NCBI RefSeq assembly: GCF_032337135.1
Contig: NZ_JAVXZZ010000006.1
Coordinates: 81,103-145,102 of the forward strand
DNA length: 64,000 nucleotides
Reading direction: 5' to 3'
Source of the DNA: Allorhodoferax sp032337135
GTDB taxonomy: Bacteria; Pseudomonadota; Gammaproteobacteria; Burkholderiales; Burkholderiaceae_C
A program made the position numbers and the translations under genes. Numbering within the stretch: position 1 is the stretch's first letter; each line of letters starts with the position of its first letter. This document shows, in pieces, positions 53,824-63,549 of the stretch. The notes under the pieces were generated by a model that saw nothing but the letters and a program-made list of their open reading frames with translations, was not told the DNA's origin and ran no database searches.

Positions 53824-56752
53824 GCGGCGGGGCGGACGGGGGCCTGTAATCGCGCACCCAGGTCTCGAAATCAGCCGCTGGCATCGGACGGGAGAAAAAG
53901 TACCCCTGCGCGTAGTCGCACCCGGCCTCGCGCAGCAACGCAAAGTGCTCTACCGTTTCCACGCCCTCGGCAACCACCTGGATGTCCAGCGCATGGGCCA
54001 TGGCGATGATGGCCTTGCACAACGCCAGGTCGGTCGAGTCGCGCACCAGGTGGCGCACGAAGGACTGGTCGATCTTGATGAAGTCGATGTCGAAACGCTG
54101 CAGGTAGGACAGTGAGGAGTAGCCGGTACCGAAATCGTCGAGCGAAATCTGGATGCCCGCATCCACCAGCGACAGCAACTGCTCGGCCACACCGTTGTCC
54201 TGTTCGAGCAGCAGGCTTTCCGTGATCTCGATCACCAACGCGCATCCCGGCAGCTCCATCGCCTGCATGGTGGCCCCCCATTCCATGCAGGTGGGTGCCG
54301 GACGCAGGAACTGCACCGGTGACTTGTTGATGCTGATCTGGAACTCCGGTGCCAGGTGCGCACGCCAGCGCTGCACCTGGCCCACGGCCTGCTCGAACAC
54401 CCACTGCCCGATTTCAACGATCAGCCCGCTGCTTTCAGCCACGGGAATGAATTCGGCCGGACTGACCAGTCCGTGGGCCGGGTGCTGCCAGCGGATCAGG
54501 GCCTCGGCCTTGTGCACCTGGCCCGTACCCATGTGCACGATGGGCTGGAACACCAGCATGAACTCCTGGTTCTGTAGCGCCTTGCGCAGGTCCTGTGCCA
54601 GCCGGACGCGCTTTTGCGCAGCTTCCTGCAGTTCCGGCGTGAAGAAGCTGAAACGGTTGCGACCGGCCCCTTTGGCGGCATACAGGGCCTGGTCGGCATT
54701 CTTGAACAGGACCTCGATGTCCTGCCCGTCGAGCGGATAGATGGTGACGCCGATGCTGGCAGAAACGAAGCGCGCTTCCCCGCAAAGGTCGAAGGCCGTG
54801 GAGAGCGCCTGCAGCAGTTTCTGCAGCAGACCCTCCAGGTGGGTGGCGTCTTCCATCTCCGACAGCACCACGGTGAACTCATCACCGCCCATGCGGGCCA
54901 CGGTGTCCGAGGCCCGCAGGCAGCCCTGGATGCGGCGCGCAGCCTCCACCAGCAGCACATCGCCCTGGTCGTGTCCCAGCGTGTCGTTGATTTCCTTGAA
55001 GTGGTCCAGGTCCATGAACAGTACCGCCAGCTGCTGGTTGTCGCGCTGGCAGCGCTTGATCTCCTGCTCCAGCCGATCGCGCAGCATGCGGCGGTTGGGC
55101 AGGCCGGTGAGCGCGTCGAACATGGCCTGGTGGCGGATGGCGGCCTCGGCTTCCTTGCGCACCGTGATGTCGGTATGGGTGCCGATCATGCGCAAGGGCT
55201 TGCCCTGCGCGTCGCGCCGGATCACCATGCCGCGGCTGAGGATCCATTTCCAGCTGCCGTCGCGGCACTGGATGCGGTGTTCGTTGTGGTAACTCGGGGT
55301 GCGCCCCGCGAAATGGTCCTCCCGGTCCTGGCGCATCTGGGCCAGGTCATCGGGGTGGGTGCGCCGGTCCAGTTCGTCCGGGTGCAGGGCCAGCTCGTCG
55401 GCCTCGAATCCGTACATCTCCACCAGCCGGGGAGAAAAGTATTCGTGGCCGGTATCGAGGTGCCAGTCCCATACGCCGTCTCCAGCGCTCTCCAGGGCGA
55501 GTTTCCAGCGCTCCTCGCTCTCGCGCAGGCTGGCCTGGGCCAGCTTGAATTCGGTGATGTCCTGCATCACCGAGGTGCGCTTGGCAACGCGGCCGCCTTT
55601 CCACTCCATGGTGGCCAGGGTACGCACCCAGATGCGCCGTCCCGTGAGGGTGATGAGCTCCTGTTCCAGCTCCTGACGCGTGGGCTGTGCAGGATCATGC
55701 AGGGTTTCCATCAGGTCGGACTTCGCCTGGGGAGAGAGAAACGCAGAGATCGATGAAAGGGTCGGTGTGTAGGTGTCCGGGTCTGCGTCCAGGATGCGAT
55801 AGATGCCTTCGGTCCAGTAGACCGTGCCGTGCTCATAGTCCGATTCGGCACAGCCCACCAATGAGACGTGCTGTACGGCGGTGAGCATGCCATCCAGTCG
55901 CTCGCGCTCGGCGTGCTCGCGCACATAGCGGCTCAGGTCACTGTAGGTTCGCACCAGGCCGCCATCGGCCAGGCGATGCGTCTGTACTTCCAGGGTGCGT
56001 CCGTCGGGTGTGCGACGCACATAACGCGGGGGAAGGTCTGCGTCGTTGCGCTGAGCCACGCCCTGTCGTGCACTGGGCTCCACCAATTGGTAGTCAGGGC
56101 CGAAGTCACCCCGTGCATGCTGGAAATCCCCCAGTTCCTGGCGTGTCGGGTGCTGCGCGAGCCAGGCCGGGTCCACGTCCAGCATTTCGCAGAGGCGGGC
56201 GTTGAAGGTATGGATGCGACCATCGGCGCCAGCCAGGAACACCCCCTGGCTGATACTGGCCAGCGTGGTGTGCAAATGGTCGTGCTGGCGTTGCAGCGCG
56301 GCATTCGCGTTGGCCAGTGCTTCGCTGGCACGGTGTTGCTCGTCCACGTCGGTGTGGGTGCCGATCATGCGCACCGCCTGGCCGGCCCGGTTCCATGCCA
56401 CCACGCCAGCGCGGCTCAGGATCCATTTCCAGCGTCCGTCCTTGCAACGCATGCGGAACTCGACCGCCACGCGCGAATCGGGTGCACCGAGGTTGACTTC
56501 ATGCGCCGCCAGGATGCGCGGCCAGTCCTCGGGGTGCACCAGGTCGACAAACTCCGAAAAGGGGCCACTGGACGGAACGCTCGCGGGGTCGTAGCCCAGC
56601 ATCTCCCACCAGCGCGCCGAGCGGTGTTGGATGTCGGTCTCCATGTCCCAGTCCCATACCCCGTCGCCCGAGTGCTCCAGCGCCAGCCGCCAGGGATTGG
56701 GGGCCGGGTCGTGTTGGGTGTCAGGGCTGGTTGCTGTGGCGCGCGGCGGCAC
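53813..56752 (-). CDS. PAS-GGDEF-EAL cyclic-di-GMP turnover protein
   Basis: A 979-residue cytoplasmic protein without membrane helices. PAS units: PAS1 (about 20-145, 'HSGDGVWDWDMET'), PAS2 (about 160-280), a further PAS (about 290-400) and PAS4 ('SAGDGVWDWHLDTG', 420-545); PAS1 and PAS4 are near duplicates, both ending 'MIGTHTDV/I'. The GGDEF domain has 'RMGGDEF' with an intact I-site 'RASD' five residues upstream. The EAL domain has 'KAEALIRWQHP', 'EITESLL', 'LDDFGTGYSSL', 'KIDQSF' and 'AEGVET'. Both cyclase and phosphodiesterase look active, with feedback control. The start overlaps the upstream kinase gene by 32 bp. Confidence 0.94.
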   Translation of the reverse strand: MPPRATATSPDTQHDPAPNPWRLALEHSGDGVWDWDMETDIQHRSARWWEMLGYDPASVPSSGPFSEFVDLVHPEDWPRILAAHEVNLGAPDSRVAVEFRMRCKDGRWKWILSRAGVVAWNRAGQAVRMIGTHTDVDEQHRASEALANANAALQRQHDHLHTTLASISQGVFLAGADGRIHTFNARLCEMLDVDPAWLAQHPTRQELGDFQHARGDFGPDYQLVEPSARQGVAQRNDADLPPRYVRRTPDGRTLEVQTHRLADGGLVRTYSDLSRYVREHAERERLDGMLTAVQHVSLVGCAESDYEHGTVYWTEGIYRILDADPDTYTPTLSSISAFLSPQAKSDLMETLHDPAQPTRQELEQELITLTGRRIWVRTLATMEWKGGRVAKRTSVMQDITEFKLAQASLRESEERWKLALESAGDGVWDWHLDTGHEYFSPRLVEMYGFEADELALHPDELDRRTHPDDLAQMRQDREDHFAGRTPSYHNEHRIQCRDGSWKWILSRGMVIRRDAQGKPLRMIGTHTDITVRKEAEAAIRHQAMFDALTGLPNRRMLRDRLEQEIKRCQRDNQQLAVLFMDLDHFKEINDTLGHDQGDVLLVEAARRIQGCLRASDTVARMGGDEFTVVLSEMEDATHLEGLLQKLLQALSTAFDLCGEARFVSASIGVTIYPLDGQDIEVLFKNADQALYAAKGAGRNRFSFFTPELQEAAQKRVRLAQDLRKALQNQEFMLVFQPIVHMGTGQVHKAEALIRWQHPAHGLVSPAEFIPVAESSGLIVEIGQWVFEQAVGQVQRWRAHLAPEFQISINKSPVQFLRPAPTCMEWGATMQAMELPGCALVIEITESLLLEQDNGVAEQLLSLVDAGIQISLDDFGTGYSSLSYLQRFDIDFIKIDQSFVRHLVRDSTDLALCKAIIAMAHALDIQVVAEGVETVEHFALLREAGCDYAQGYFFSRPMPAADFETWVRDYRPPSAPPPSR

Positions 56753-58172
56753 GGGTATCGGTGGGTGAACTGGGGACTCGGTTCAGTATGCCTTGCCCCT
56801 CCAACAAAGGCAATCGGAGTTCTACCCGCAGCCCGTGGGGGCTGACGCCCCGCACCTGGGCCTGTCCACCATGGCGCTGGGCAATTTCCGCCACGATGGC
56901 CAGCCCCAGCCCACAGCCCCCGGGCAGCTCGCTGGCGCGCCAGAAGCGTTCGAACACATGGGACATCTGGTCGTCGCGCAGGCCAGGGCCGTTGTCCTCG
57001 ACCCCGAGCACGCACCAGGCCCCATCGCGGCGCGTGGTCACGGTCACCGTGCTGCCGGCGCCGGCATAGCGCAGCGCGTTGTCGATCAGGTTGCTCAGCG
57101 CCTCGCGCAGCAGCAGGCGCGAAGCCGCCGCATGCACCGCGTCATCGCCTTCCCACCCCAGGTCGACCTGGCCCTGCACCGCCTTGCGGGCGAACTCGCG
57201 GGCCACTTCGCGTGCCAGCGCCGCCACGTCGACCGGTGTGCGCTCGATGGCACCCTCGGTGCGCGCCAGTGCCAAGAGCTGGCCTACCAGGTGGGCACTG
57301 CGCTGCGCACCCGTGTGTACCTTCTGCAGCCGCGCCCGCAGCGCCTGGGGGTCGGTCTCCTGCAGCGCCAGCTCGCTCTGGCTGATCAATCCGGCCAGGG
57401 GCGTGCGCAGCTGGTGGGCAGCGTCGTTGAGGAAGCGCTTTTCCTGCGTCAGGCTGCGCCGCAGGCTTCCCAGCAGCTCGTTGAGCGCAGTGGCCAGCGA
57501 GTGCACCTCCTGCGGTGCTTCGGTCAGCTCGATCGGTTGCAGCGCCGCGGTGGAGCGGTGGGCCAACTGGGCTTCGAGGCGCTGCAAGGGGGCCAGGCCG
57601 CGGCGGATGCCGCCGTACACCAGCACGCTCAGCACCGTGCCCAGCGCCAGCAGCGGGATCAGCACGTCGCGCACCAGCTCGCGCGCCAGCACCTCCTTGG
57701 CGGCCAGGCTCTTGGCCACCTGCACCCGCATGCGCTGGTCGGCCGGTGGGGTGCCGTAGTTCAGCTCCATCAGGGCCACACGCAGTACCTTGCCATCCAG
57801 GGCCTGGTCATAGAAAACCGGGGTGTTGTCGGGAATGTCGAGACCGGTGGGCGGTGCCGGCAGCGTCAGGTTGCCCAGGAAGAAGCTGCCCGGTGGCGAC
57901 GACACCATGTAGGCCACGCGGTCGGTCGGGTCCTGCTCGATGATGGCCTGCGCCGCCTTGGGAAAGTCGACCAGCAGCCCCGAGCCCAGCGGCTTGACCT
58001 GGCGCGCCAGCGAGCGCACCGACTGGCTCAGCGAGGCATCGAGTGCCTTTTCGGCATAGCTCAGCGCCACGCGGTAGGCTAGCACGCCGCCCATGAGCCA
58101 CAGGATCAACTGCGGCGCCAGCAGCCACCACAGCAGCTGGCGCCGCAGTGATAGGCCGGGGATGGGCTTCAT
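56721..58172 (-). CDS. TctE/QseC-like sensor histidine kinase
   Basis: A 483-residue kinase, partner of the regulator just upstream. TM1 (about 13-35), a periplasmic 2CSK_N-type domain (40-165, 'EKALDASLSQSVRSLARQV'), TM2 (about 168-190), HAMP, HisKA with His253 in 'FLNDAAHQLRTPLAGL' and HATPase with 'LIDNALRYAGAG', 'DNGPGLRDDQ' and 'GCGLGLAI'. The layout matches TctE, which senses tricarboxylates, but no tctABC genes are in the window. The C-terminus runs into the start of the GGDEF-EAL gene (32-bp overlap), which suggests coupled expression of the three genes. Confidence 0.92.
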   Translation of the reverse strand: MKPIPGLSLRRQLLWWLLAPQLILWLMGGVLAYRVALSYAEKALDASLSQSVRSLARQVKPLGSGLLVDFPKAAQAIIEQDPTDRVAYMVSSPPGSFFLGNLTLPAPPTGLDIPDNTPVFYDQALDGKVLRVALMELNYGTPPADQRMRVQVAKSLAAKEVLARELVRDVLIPLLALGTVLSVLVYGGIRRGLAPLQRLEAQLAHRSTAALQPIELTEAPQEVHSLATALNELLGSLRRSLTQEKRFLNDAAHQLRTPLAGLISQSELALQETDPQALRARLQKVHTGAQRSAHLVGQLLALARTEGAIERTPVDVAALAREVAREFARKAVQGQVDLGWEGDDAVHAAASRLLLREALSNLIDNALRYAGAGSTVTVTTRRDGAWCVLGVEDNGPGLRDDQMSHVFERFWRASELPGGCGLGLAIVAEIAQRHGGQAQVRGVSPHGLRVELRLPLLEGQGILNRVPSSPTDTRAAARHSNQP

Positions 58173-58178
58173 GCGGGG

Positions 58179-58880
58179 TCAGCCCTCGCTGCGTTCGAGC
58201 ATGTAGCCCAGGCCCCGCACATTGCGGATGTTCAGGTCCGAATCGGCCAACTTGCGCCGCAGCCGGTGCACGTAGACCTCCAGCGCATTGGAGGCCGTTG
58301 CGCCGCCGTCGCCGGGCTGGGTTTGCCACACGGCCAGCACGTCCTCGCGGCTCACCACCTGCCCCAGGTTGTTCACCAGCAGCGACAGCAGCGCCCATTC
58401 GCGCTGGGTCACGTCCAGTGGTTCGTCGTTGAGCCAGGCCAGCGGCAGCTGTGGGTCCACTCGCAGGCGCGAGCTGCCACTGGCTTCCACTTCCAGCGAG
58501 CCGCCAAAGGCCGGCAAGCGGGCGCGGCGCAAAAGCGCCAGCAGGCGCGCTTCGAGCTCGGCCACGTTGAAGGGTTTGGTCAGGTAGTCGTCGGCCCCGG
58601 CGGTCAAGCCGCGCACGCGGTCGTCCACGTCGTCGCGGGCGGTGAGGATGAGCACCGGCAGGGCGGCAAAGCGTTGGCGTATCCACTGCAGCACGGCAAA
58701 GCCGTCCATGCCGGGTAGCCCCAGGTCCAGGATCACGGCGTCAAAGCGCTGGGCTTCGAGCAGCGGCAGGGCCTGCTCGCCGTCAGGGGCGGTCTGTACC
58801 TGGTGGCCAGCCTTGGCCATCTGGGCGGCCAGGCCATCGCGCAGCAGTTCGTCGTCTTCAACCAAAAGCAGATGGGACAT
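58179..58880 (-). CDS. TctD/QseB-like response regulator
   Basis: A 233-residue OmpR-family regulator. Receiver: 'LLLVEDDELLRDGL' (acidic pair at 9-10), phospho-Asp52 in 'ILDLGLPGMDG', 'LTARDDVDDRV' and Lys in 'LTKPFN'. Winged helix: 'PLDVTQREWALLSLLVNN' and 'LEVYVHRLRRKLADSDLNIRNVRGLGY' (parts). The start at 58880 gives MSHLLLVEDDE, the family form. The kinase gene follows 6 bp later. Confidence 0.94.
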   Translation of the reverse strand: MSHLLLVEDDELLRDGLAAQMAKAGHQVQTAPDGEQALPLLEAQRFDAVILDLGLPGMDGFAVLQWIRQRFAALPVLILTARDDVDDRVRGLTAGADDYLTKPFNVAELEARLLALLRRARLPAFGGSLEVEASGSSRLRVDPQLPLAWLNDEPLDVTQREWALLSLLVNNLGQVVSREDVLAVWQTQPGDGGATASNALEVYVHRLRRKLADSDLNIRNVRGLGYMLERSEG

Positions 58881-58897
58881 GGTCGCAGTGTAGGGGT

Positions 58898-60199
58898 TCA
58901 GTGGGAAACGGCTGGGGCAGGGGGCAACTGGTCGGCCACCGCCTGGACTCGGGCCTGGTGCACAGCCTGGCCTATCTTCTGGCCTGTAGCCCCGGTGGAT
59001 ATTGCGTGGGCAGCTACTTTTTCGGTAGCGACTGCGAGGCAGATACTCAGTGCCTGCTGCAGGCGTGCGCGCTGCGGGTAGGCGCTGTCTGCCAGACCCT
59101 GGCGTCCGCGGGCGTCGCATTCGCAGGCCAGCAGCACATCCAGAAAGCGCTGCGGCTTGCGGATGGCGTCGCAGCGCTCCAGCAGGCGCACCGTGGCAGT
59201 CGCAGAGAGGTCCAGGCTGCGGTGGATGTTGCCGTGCTCGCGCGCCACCACGTCGGCCAGCTCGGCGCACTCCGACGGTACGCGCAGCCGCTGCACCACG
59301 CCCTTGAGCAGCCGGGCACTGCGCTCCTCGTGGCCAATGTGGCGCGGCAGCACGTCCACAGGCGTGGTGCCCTTGCCCAGGTCGTGGGTCAGTGCGGCGA
59401 AGCGCACGGCCAGTGGCGCTTGCAGCCGTGCGGCCATGTCCAGCACCAGCATCACGTGCACGCCGGTATCCACCTCGGGGTGGTACTCCGGTCGCTGGGG
59501 CACGCCCCACAGGCGCTCCAGTTCGGGCAGCAGCTTGTGCAGAGCTCCGCATTCGCGCAGCACCGAGAACATGCGCGAGGGCTGGGCTTCCATCAGGCCG
59601 CGGCTCAGCTCCTGCCACACCCGCTCGGCCACCAGGTGGTCGACCTCGCCGCTCTCCACCATGGCCCGCATCAGCGCCATGGTTTCGGGGGCCACGCGGA
59701 AGTCCGTGAAGCGGGCGGCAAAGCGCGCCAGGCGCAGGATGCGCACCGGGTCTTCGGCAAAGGCCGGGGACACATGGCGCAGTACCCGCGCCTCCAGGTC
59801 GGCCAGGCCCCCGTAGGGGTCGTGCAGCAGAGTCCGGCCCGCCGGTGTCTGCAGGGTTTGCAGTTCAAATTTGCCTTCACCCCTCGAGAAGTCTGCGTGA
59901 ACAGCTATGGAATTGATAGTGAGATCGCGGCGCAGCAGGTCTTCTTCCAACGTGACATCGGGCGCGGCGTGGACGGCAAAGCCCTGGTAGCCGGGCGCGG
60001 TCTTGCGCTCGGTGCGGGCCAGGGCGTATTCCTCGCGCGTGCTCGGGTGCAGGAACACCGGGAAGTCGCGGCCTACGGGGGTGAAGCCGCGATCGACCAG
60101 CTGCTGGGGCGTGCCGCCCACCACGACCCAGTCGCGCTCAACCACGGGCCGCCCCAAGAGCGCGTCCCGTACTGCACCACCTACGAGGTAGACCTGCAT
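58898..60199 (-). CDS. cca: CCA-adding tRNA nucleotidyltransferase (multifunctional)
   Basis: Adds or repairs the 3'-CCA end of tRNAs; 433 residues. Class-II nucleotidyltransferase head: 'YLVGGAVRDALLG' (4-16), 'ERDWVVVGGT' (catalytic DxD-like DW/V), 'EEDLLRRDLTIN'. After the neck comes an HD phosphohydrolase domain ('FAALTHDLGKGTTP', 'GHEERSARLL') as in E. coli Cca. Residues about 100-126, between 'LTINSIA' and 'DPYGG', form an extra segment of about 20 residues absent from the typical enzyme and coincide with repeat copy J. Copy I encodes residues about 390-408 near the C-terminus. Confidence 0.95.
   Translation of the reverse strand: MQVYLVGGAVRDALLGRPVVERDWVVVGGTPQQLVDRGFTPVGRDFPVFLHPSTREEYALARTERKTAPGYQGFAVHAAPDVTLEEDLLRRDLTINSIAVHADFSRGEGKFELQTLQTPAGRTLLHDPYGGLADLEARVLRHVSPAFAEDPVRILRLARFAARFTDFRVAPETMALMRAMVESGEVDHLVAERVWQELSRGLMEAQPSRMFSVLRECGALHKLLPELERLWGVPQRPEYHPEVDTGVHVMLVLDMAARLQAPLAVRFAALTHDLGKGTTPVDVLPRHIGHEERSARLLKGVVQRLRVPSECAELADVVAREHGNIHRSLDLSATATVRLLERCDAIRKPQRFLDVLLACECDARGRQGLADSAYPQRARLQQALSICLAVATEKVAAHAISTGATGQKIGQAVHQARVQAVADQLPPAPAVSH
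58976..59031 (+). repeat. Dispersed ~55-bp repeat, copy I (inside cca)
   Basis: TCTTCTGGCCTGTAGCCCC..., ATATTGCGTGGGCAGCTACTTTTTCGGTAGCG, close to copy C (shared CAGCTA-TTTCGGTAGCGACTGCG). Read antisense in cca it gives 'KVAAHAISTGATGQK'. Confidence 0.65.
59865..59920 (+). repeat. Dispersed ~55-bp repeat, copy J (inside cca)
   Basis: TCAAATTTGCCTTCACCCC..., CTGCGTGAACAGCTATGGAATTGATAGTGAG. Read antisense it encodes 'SIAVHADFSRGEGKFE', in the same frame as copies G, H and I, and lies at an extra loop of the Cca catalytic domain. Confidence 0.65.
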
Positions 60200-60211
60200 C
60201 GGCCGCGGCCT

Positions 60212-60895
60212 TCAGCGGTGCAGTCGGTAGGGTTCCTCGAAGTCGAGGAAGTCGGCTTCGGCGCGGGCCTGCTCTATCCAGGCTGCCACGCCCGGCAGGG
60301 CCTGCACGCGCTGCACGTAGGCGGCGGTGGTCGGGCTGACGGGCAGCCCATAGCTCAGCAGGCGCATGCACACCGGGGCGAAGTAGGCATCGGCAATGCT
60401 GAATTGCCCGAACAGCAGGGGACCGCCGTGCGCGGCGAGCAGCTCGCCCCACATGGCTTCCAGGCGCTGCACGTCGGCGCGCACCGCCGGCTTGTCGCGC
60501 CAGATCAGCGCACCCACCTCGGGCAAGCGGGCTTCGACGTTCATGGGGCAGGCGCTGCGCAGTGCCGTGAAGCCGCTGTGCATCTCGGCGCAGACCGAGC
60601 GCGCCCGGGCCCGCGCCGCCTTGTCGGCAGGCCAGAGTTGCTTGTCGGGAAACTGCTCGGCCACATATTCCGCAATGGCCAGGGTGTCCCAGATGGCCAG
60701 TCCACCGTCCACCAGCAGCGGTACCTTGCCGGTGGGCGTGAGGCCCTTGAGCGTGCTCTTGAACTGCGAGCCGGCGTCGAAGGAGTCGAAGCGCACCATG
60801 ACTTCCTCGAAGGGGATGCCGGCCTGGCGCAGCAGCACCCAGGGGCGCATGGACCAGGACGAATAATTCTTGTTGCCGATGTAGAGCGTGAGCAT
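60212..60895 (-). CDS. Glutathione S-transferase family protein
   Basis: A 227-residue GST. The N-terminal thioredoxin-like domain (1-80) begins 'MLTLYIGNKNYSSWSMRPWVL', with the Ser-Ser-Trp pattern of the YfcF/zeta-like group, then 'LTPTGKVPLLVDGGLAIWDTLAIAEYV' (parts), which holds the cis-Pro and glutathione-contact Asp-Thr. The C-terminal helical domain includes 'FGQFSIADAYFAPVCMRLL'. It starts 29 bp after the transglycosylase stop. The electrophilic substrate is unknown. Confidence 0.93.
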   Translation of the reverse strand: MLTLYIGNKNYSSWSMRPWVLLRQAGIPFEEVMVRFDSFDAGSQFKSTLKGLTPTGKVPLLVDGGLAIWDTLAIAEYVAEQFPDKQLWPADKAARARARSVCAEMHSGFTALRSACPMNVEARLPEVGALIWRDKPAVRADVQRLEAMWGELLAAHGGPLLFGQFSIADAYFAPVCMRLLSYGLPVSPTTAAYVQRVQALPGVAAWIEQARAEADFLDFEEPYRLHR

Positions 60896-60924
60896 GGTGG
60901 GTTCCCGGTTGGAAATGAAGGGGG

Positions 60925-62940
60925 TCAGGGCAGGTCTTCGATCAGCGGCGGCGCGTTGCTGGGGCCGATCTGCCCCAGGCGTGCCTTGAGCGACTGCGGC
61001 TGGCCCGTGATCAGCGCCGCATAGTTGGTGGTGTTGGACAGCACCTTCTTCACGTAGTCGCGCGTTTCGTTGAAGGGAATGTTCTCGGCCCAGATGACGG
61101 CGTCCACCGTCGGGGCACCGTCGCCGCCGCGCCACTGGCGCGGCCGGCCGGGCCCGGCGTTGTAGGCCGCGGCGGCCATGGGCATGGAGCCACCAAAGCT
61201 GTCGAGCACGAGCTTGAGGTAGCCGGTACCGATGGCGATGTTGGTGTCCTTGTCGGTGATGTCGTGCGGCTGGAAGCCCGTCATGCCCAGCTTCTTCGCC
61301 GTCCACTTGGCGGTGGCCGGCATCACCTGCATCAGGCCCGCGGCGCCCACGCCCGAGCGTGCGTCGGTGATGAAGCGGCTTTCCTGGCGTATCAGGCCGT
61401 ACACGTAGGCCGGGTCCAGGCCGATGGCGCGGCTGCGCTGGATCACCTCGTGGCGGTAGGGCATGGGAAAGCGCGTTTCCCAATCGATGGCGCTGCGGGT
61501 GCGCTCGCTGCTGTTGATGCAGCGGTCCCACACCTCCTGGCTGCAGGCGTACTCGGCAGCGGCCAGCAGGCCGCGGTCGTCCATGCCGCCCTTGGTGTGC
61601 AGGCCCACGCTGTAGTTCCATTCGCGCACGCCATCCATGCGCAGCCCGATGCGGATGGCGTACAGCGCGCGCTGCAGCCCCGGGTTCTGCCGTGCCTGGG
61701 CCTTCTCCTCGGCGCTGAGCGGTGCCGGGCGTGGCGGCTGGGCAATGCGCTGGCCCAGGTCTTCGAGCGCCAGCTGTTCATAGAAGCCCTTCACGCCGGC
61801 GATGCTCTCCAGCAGGCGCAGGCCCTGGTTGCGCTGGTCGTCGGTGGTGGCGGTCTGCAGCAGCGCCTTGGCACGCCAGTACACCCAGGTCGGCTCGCTG
61901 CGCATGGGCTCGGGCATGGCACTGGTGGCCTGCAGTACCTGGCCCCAGCGGCCCACGCGCAGGGCAGCACGCGCCATCCAGGCCAGGTGGTCCTCGTGCA
62001 GGTACTGCACCTGGGCCTTGGCGAAGTAGTCGCTGGCGTCGAGCGACAGGCGCTGCGCCATGCGCTTGCCGATCACGCCCCAGATCCAGCTGCGCTCCTC
62101 CTGCGTGAGCTGGGCCTTCCAGCGCAGCTTGTCCACTTCCTCCGCGGCGTCCAGCGCGTCGTGGTCGGCCAGGCGGATGATCGCCAGCGACACGAACTCG
62201 CGCGTACGCGGGCGCAGGGCGGTGAGCTTGTCGTTGAGGTACTTGGTCGGGCTGGCGTAGATGGTGTTGACGGTCTTCGAGAACTCCGGGTTGAGCAGGT
62301 CCACGGCCTGCGTGGCCATGCGGATGCGGTCGTTCTCCATGCCTAGGCGCGCGCGGTGCCAGGCCGTGAGCTGCATGCCCGAGTGGTCCTTCACCAGCTG
62401 TTCGGCGGCAGCTGTGCAGGCCTCTTCGGCCTCCTTGGCGCCCAGCCATTGGGTGCGCACTTCGGGGCGCACGTCCGCACCTGTGGCCAGGTAGTTGGCC
62501 AGCAGGGCATAGCAACGCACCGAGCGGTCGTCGTTCATGCGGTACAGCGGGTACTCGCGGTTGAACGTTACCCAGTCGCGGTTTTTGCCCAGCTGGATGA
62601 GCCACTCGGCGCGCAGCCGGTCTTCCTGGTAGAAGCCGGCCCAGCGGGCCAGGTGGTCCTGAATCTCGCGCGGGCTGGCCTCGTCAAGGCGGGCCGAGAG
62701 TTCCCAGTACGCGCCCCAGGCTTCCAGCGGGTGCCCCTTGAGCTGGGGCAGCAGGGCGGCCAGGCGCTTGCGGTCGCGGGCCTTGTAGGCTTGGGCCATG
62801 TCCAGCACGGCCTCGTCGGCACGGCTCAGGTCAGGGATGTTGCGGTTGCCGGCCAGCGCGCCGGACAGGGGGAACGTGCACAAAACGGCGGCCAGTGCCG
62901 TTTGGGCCACCAACGGTGTCAGAATCACAGAAAAACGCAT
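60925..62940 (-). CDS. Soluble lytic murein transglycosylase (Slt-like)
   Basis: An exported 671-residue enzyme that cleaves peptidoglycan glycan strands with formation of 1,6-anhydroMurNAc. A signal peptide (1-29, '...PLSGALAG') is followed by a long all-helical superhelix domain (30-490) and a C-terminal lysozyme-like SLT domain. The catalytic Glu is in 'YGLIRQESRFITDARSGVGA', with 'AGLMQVMPATAKWTAKKLG', 'IGTGYLKLVLDSFGG' and 'AAAAYNAGPGRPRQWRG' following. Its product feeds AnmK (24339). Divergent from the cyclo-ligase gene with a 9-bp gap. Confidence 0.95.
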   Translation of the reverse strand: MRFSVILTPLVAQTALAAVLCTFPLSGALAGNRNIPDLSRADEAVLDMAQAYKARDRKRLAALLPQLKGHPLEAWGAYWELSARLDEASPREIQDHLARWAGFYQEDRLRAEWLIQLGKNRDWVTFNREYPLYRMNDDRSVRCYALLANYLATGADVRPEVRTQWLGAKEAEEACTAAAEQLVKDHSGMQLTAWHRARLGMENDRIRMATQAVDLLNPEFSKTVNTIYASPTKYLNDKLTALRPRTREFVSLAIIRLADHDALDAAEEVDKLRWKAQLTQEERSWIWGVIGKRMAQRLSLDASDYFAKAQVQYLHEDHLAWMARAALRVGRWGQVLQATSAMPEPMRSEPTWVYWRAKALLQTATTDDQRNQGLRLLESIAGVKGFYEQLALEDLGQRIAQPPRPAPLSAEEKAQARQNPGLQRALYAIRIGLRMDGVREWNYSVGLHTKGGMDDRGLLAAAEYACSQEVWDRCINSSERTRSAIDWETRFPMPYRHEVIQRSRAIGLDPAYVYGLIRQESRFITDARSGVGAAGLMQVMPATAKWTAKKLGMTGFQPHDITDKDTNIAIGTGYLKLVLDSFGGSMPMAAAAYNAGPGRPRQWRGGDGAPTVDAVIWAENIPFNETRDYVKKVLSNTTNYAALITGQPQSLKARLGQIGPSNAPPLIEDLP

Positions 62941-62949
62941 GTGGGGATT

Positions 62950-63549
<600 letters not shown>

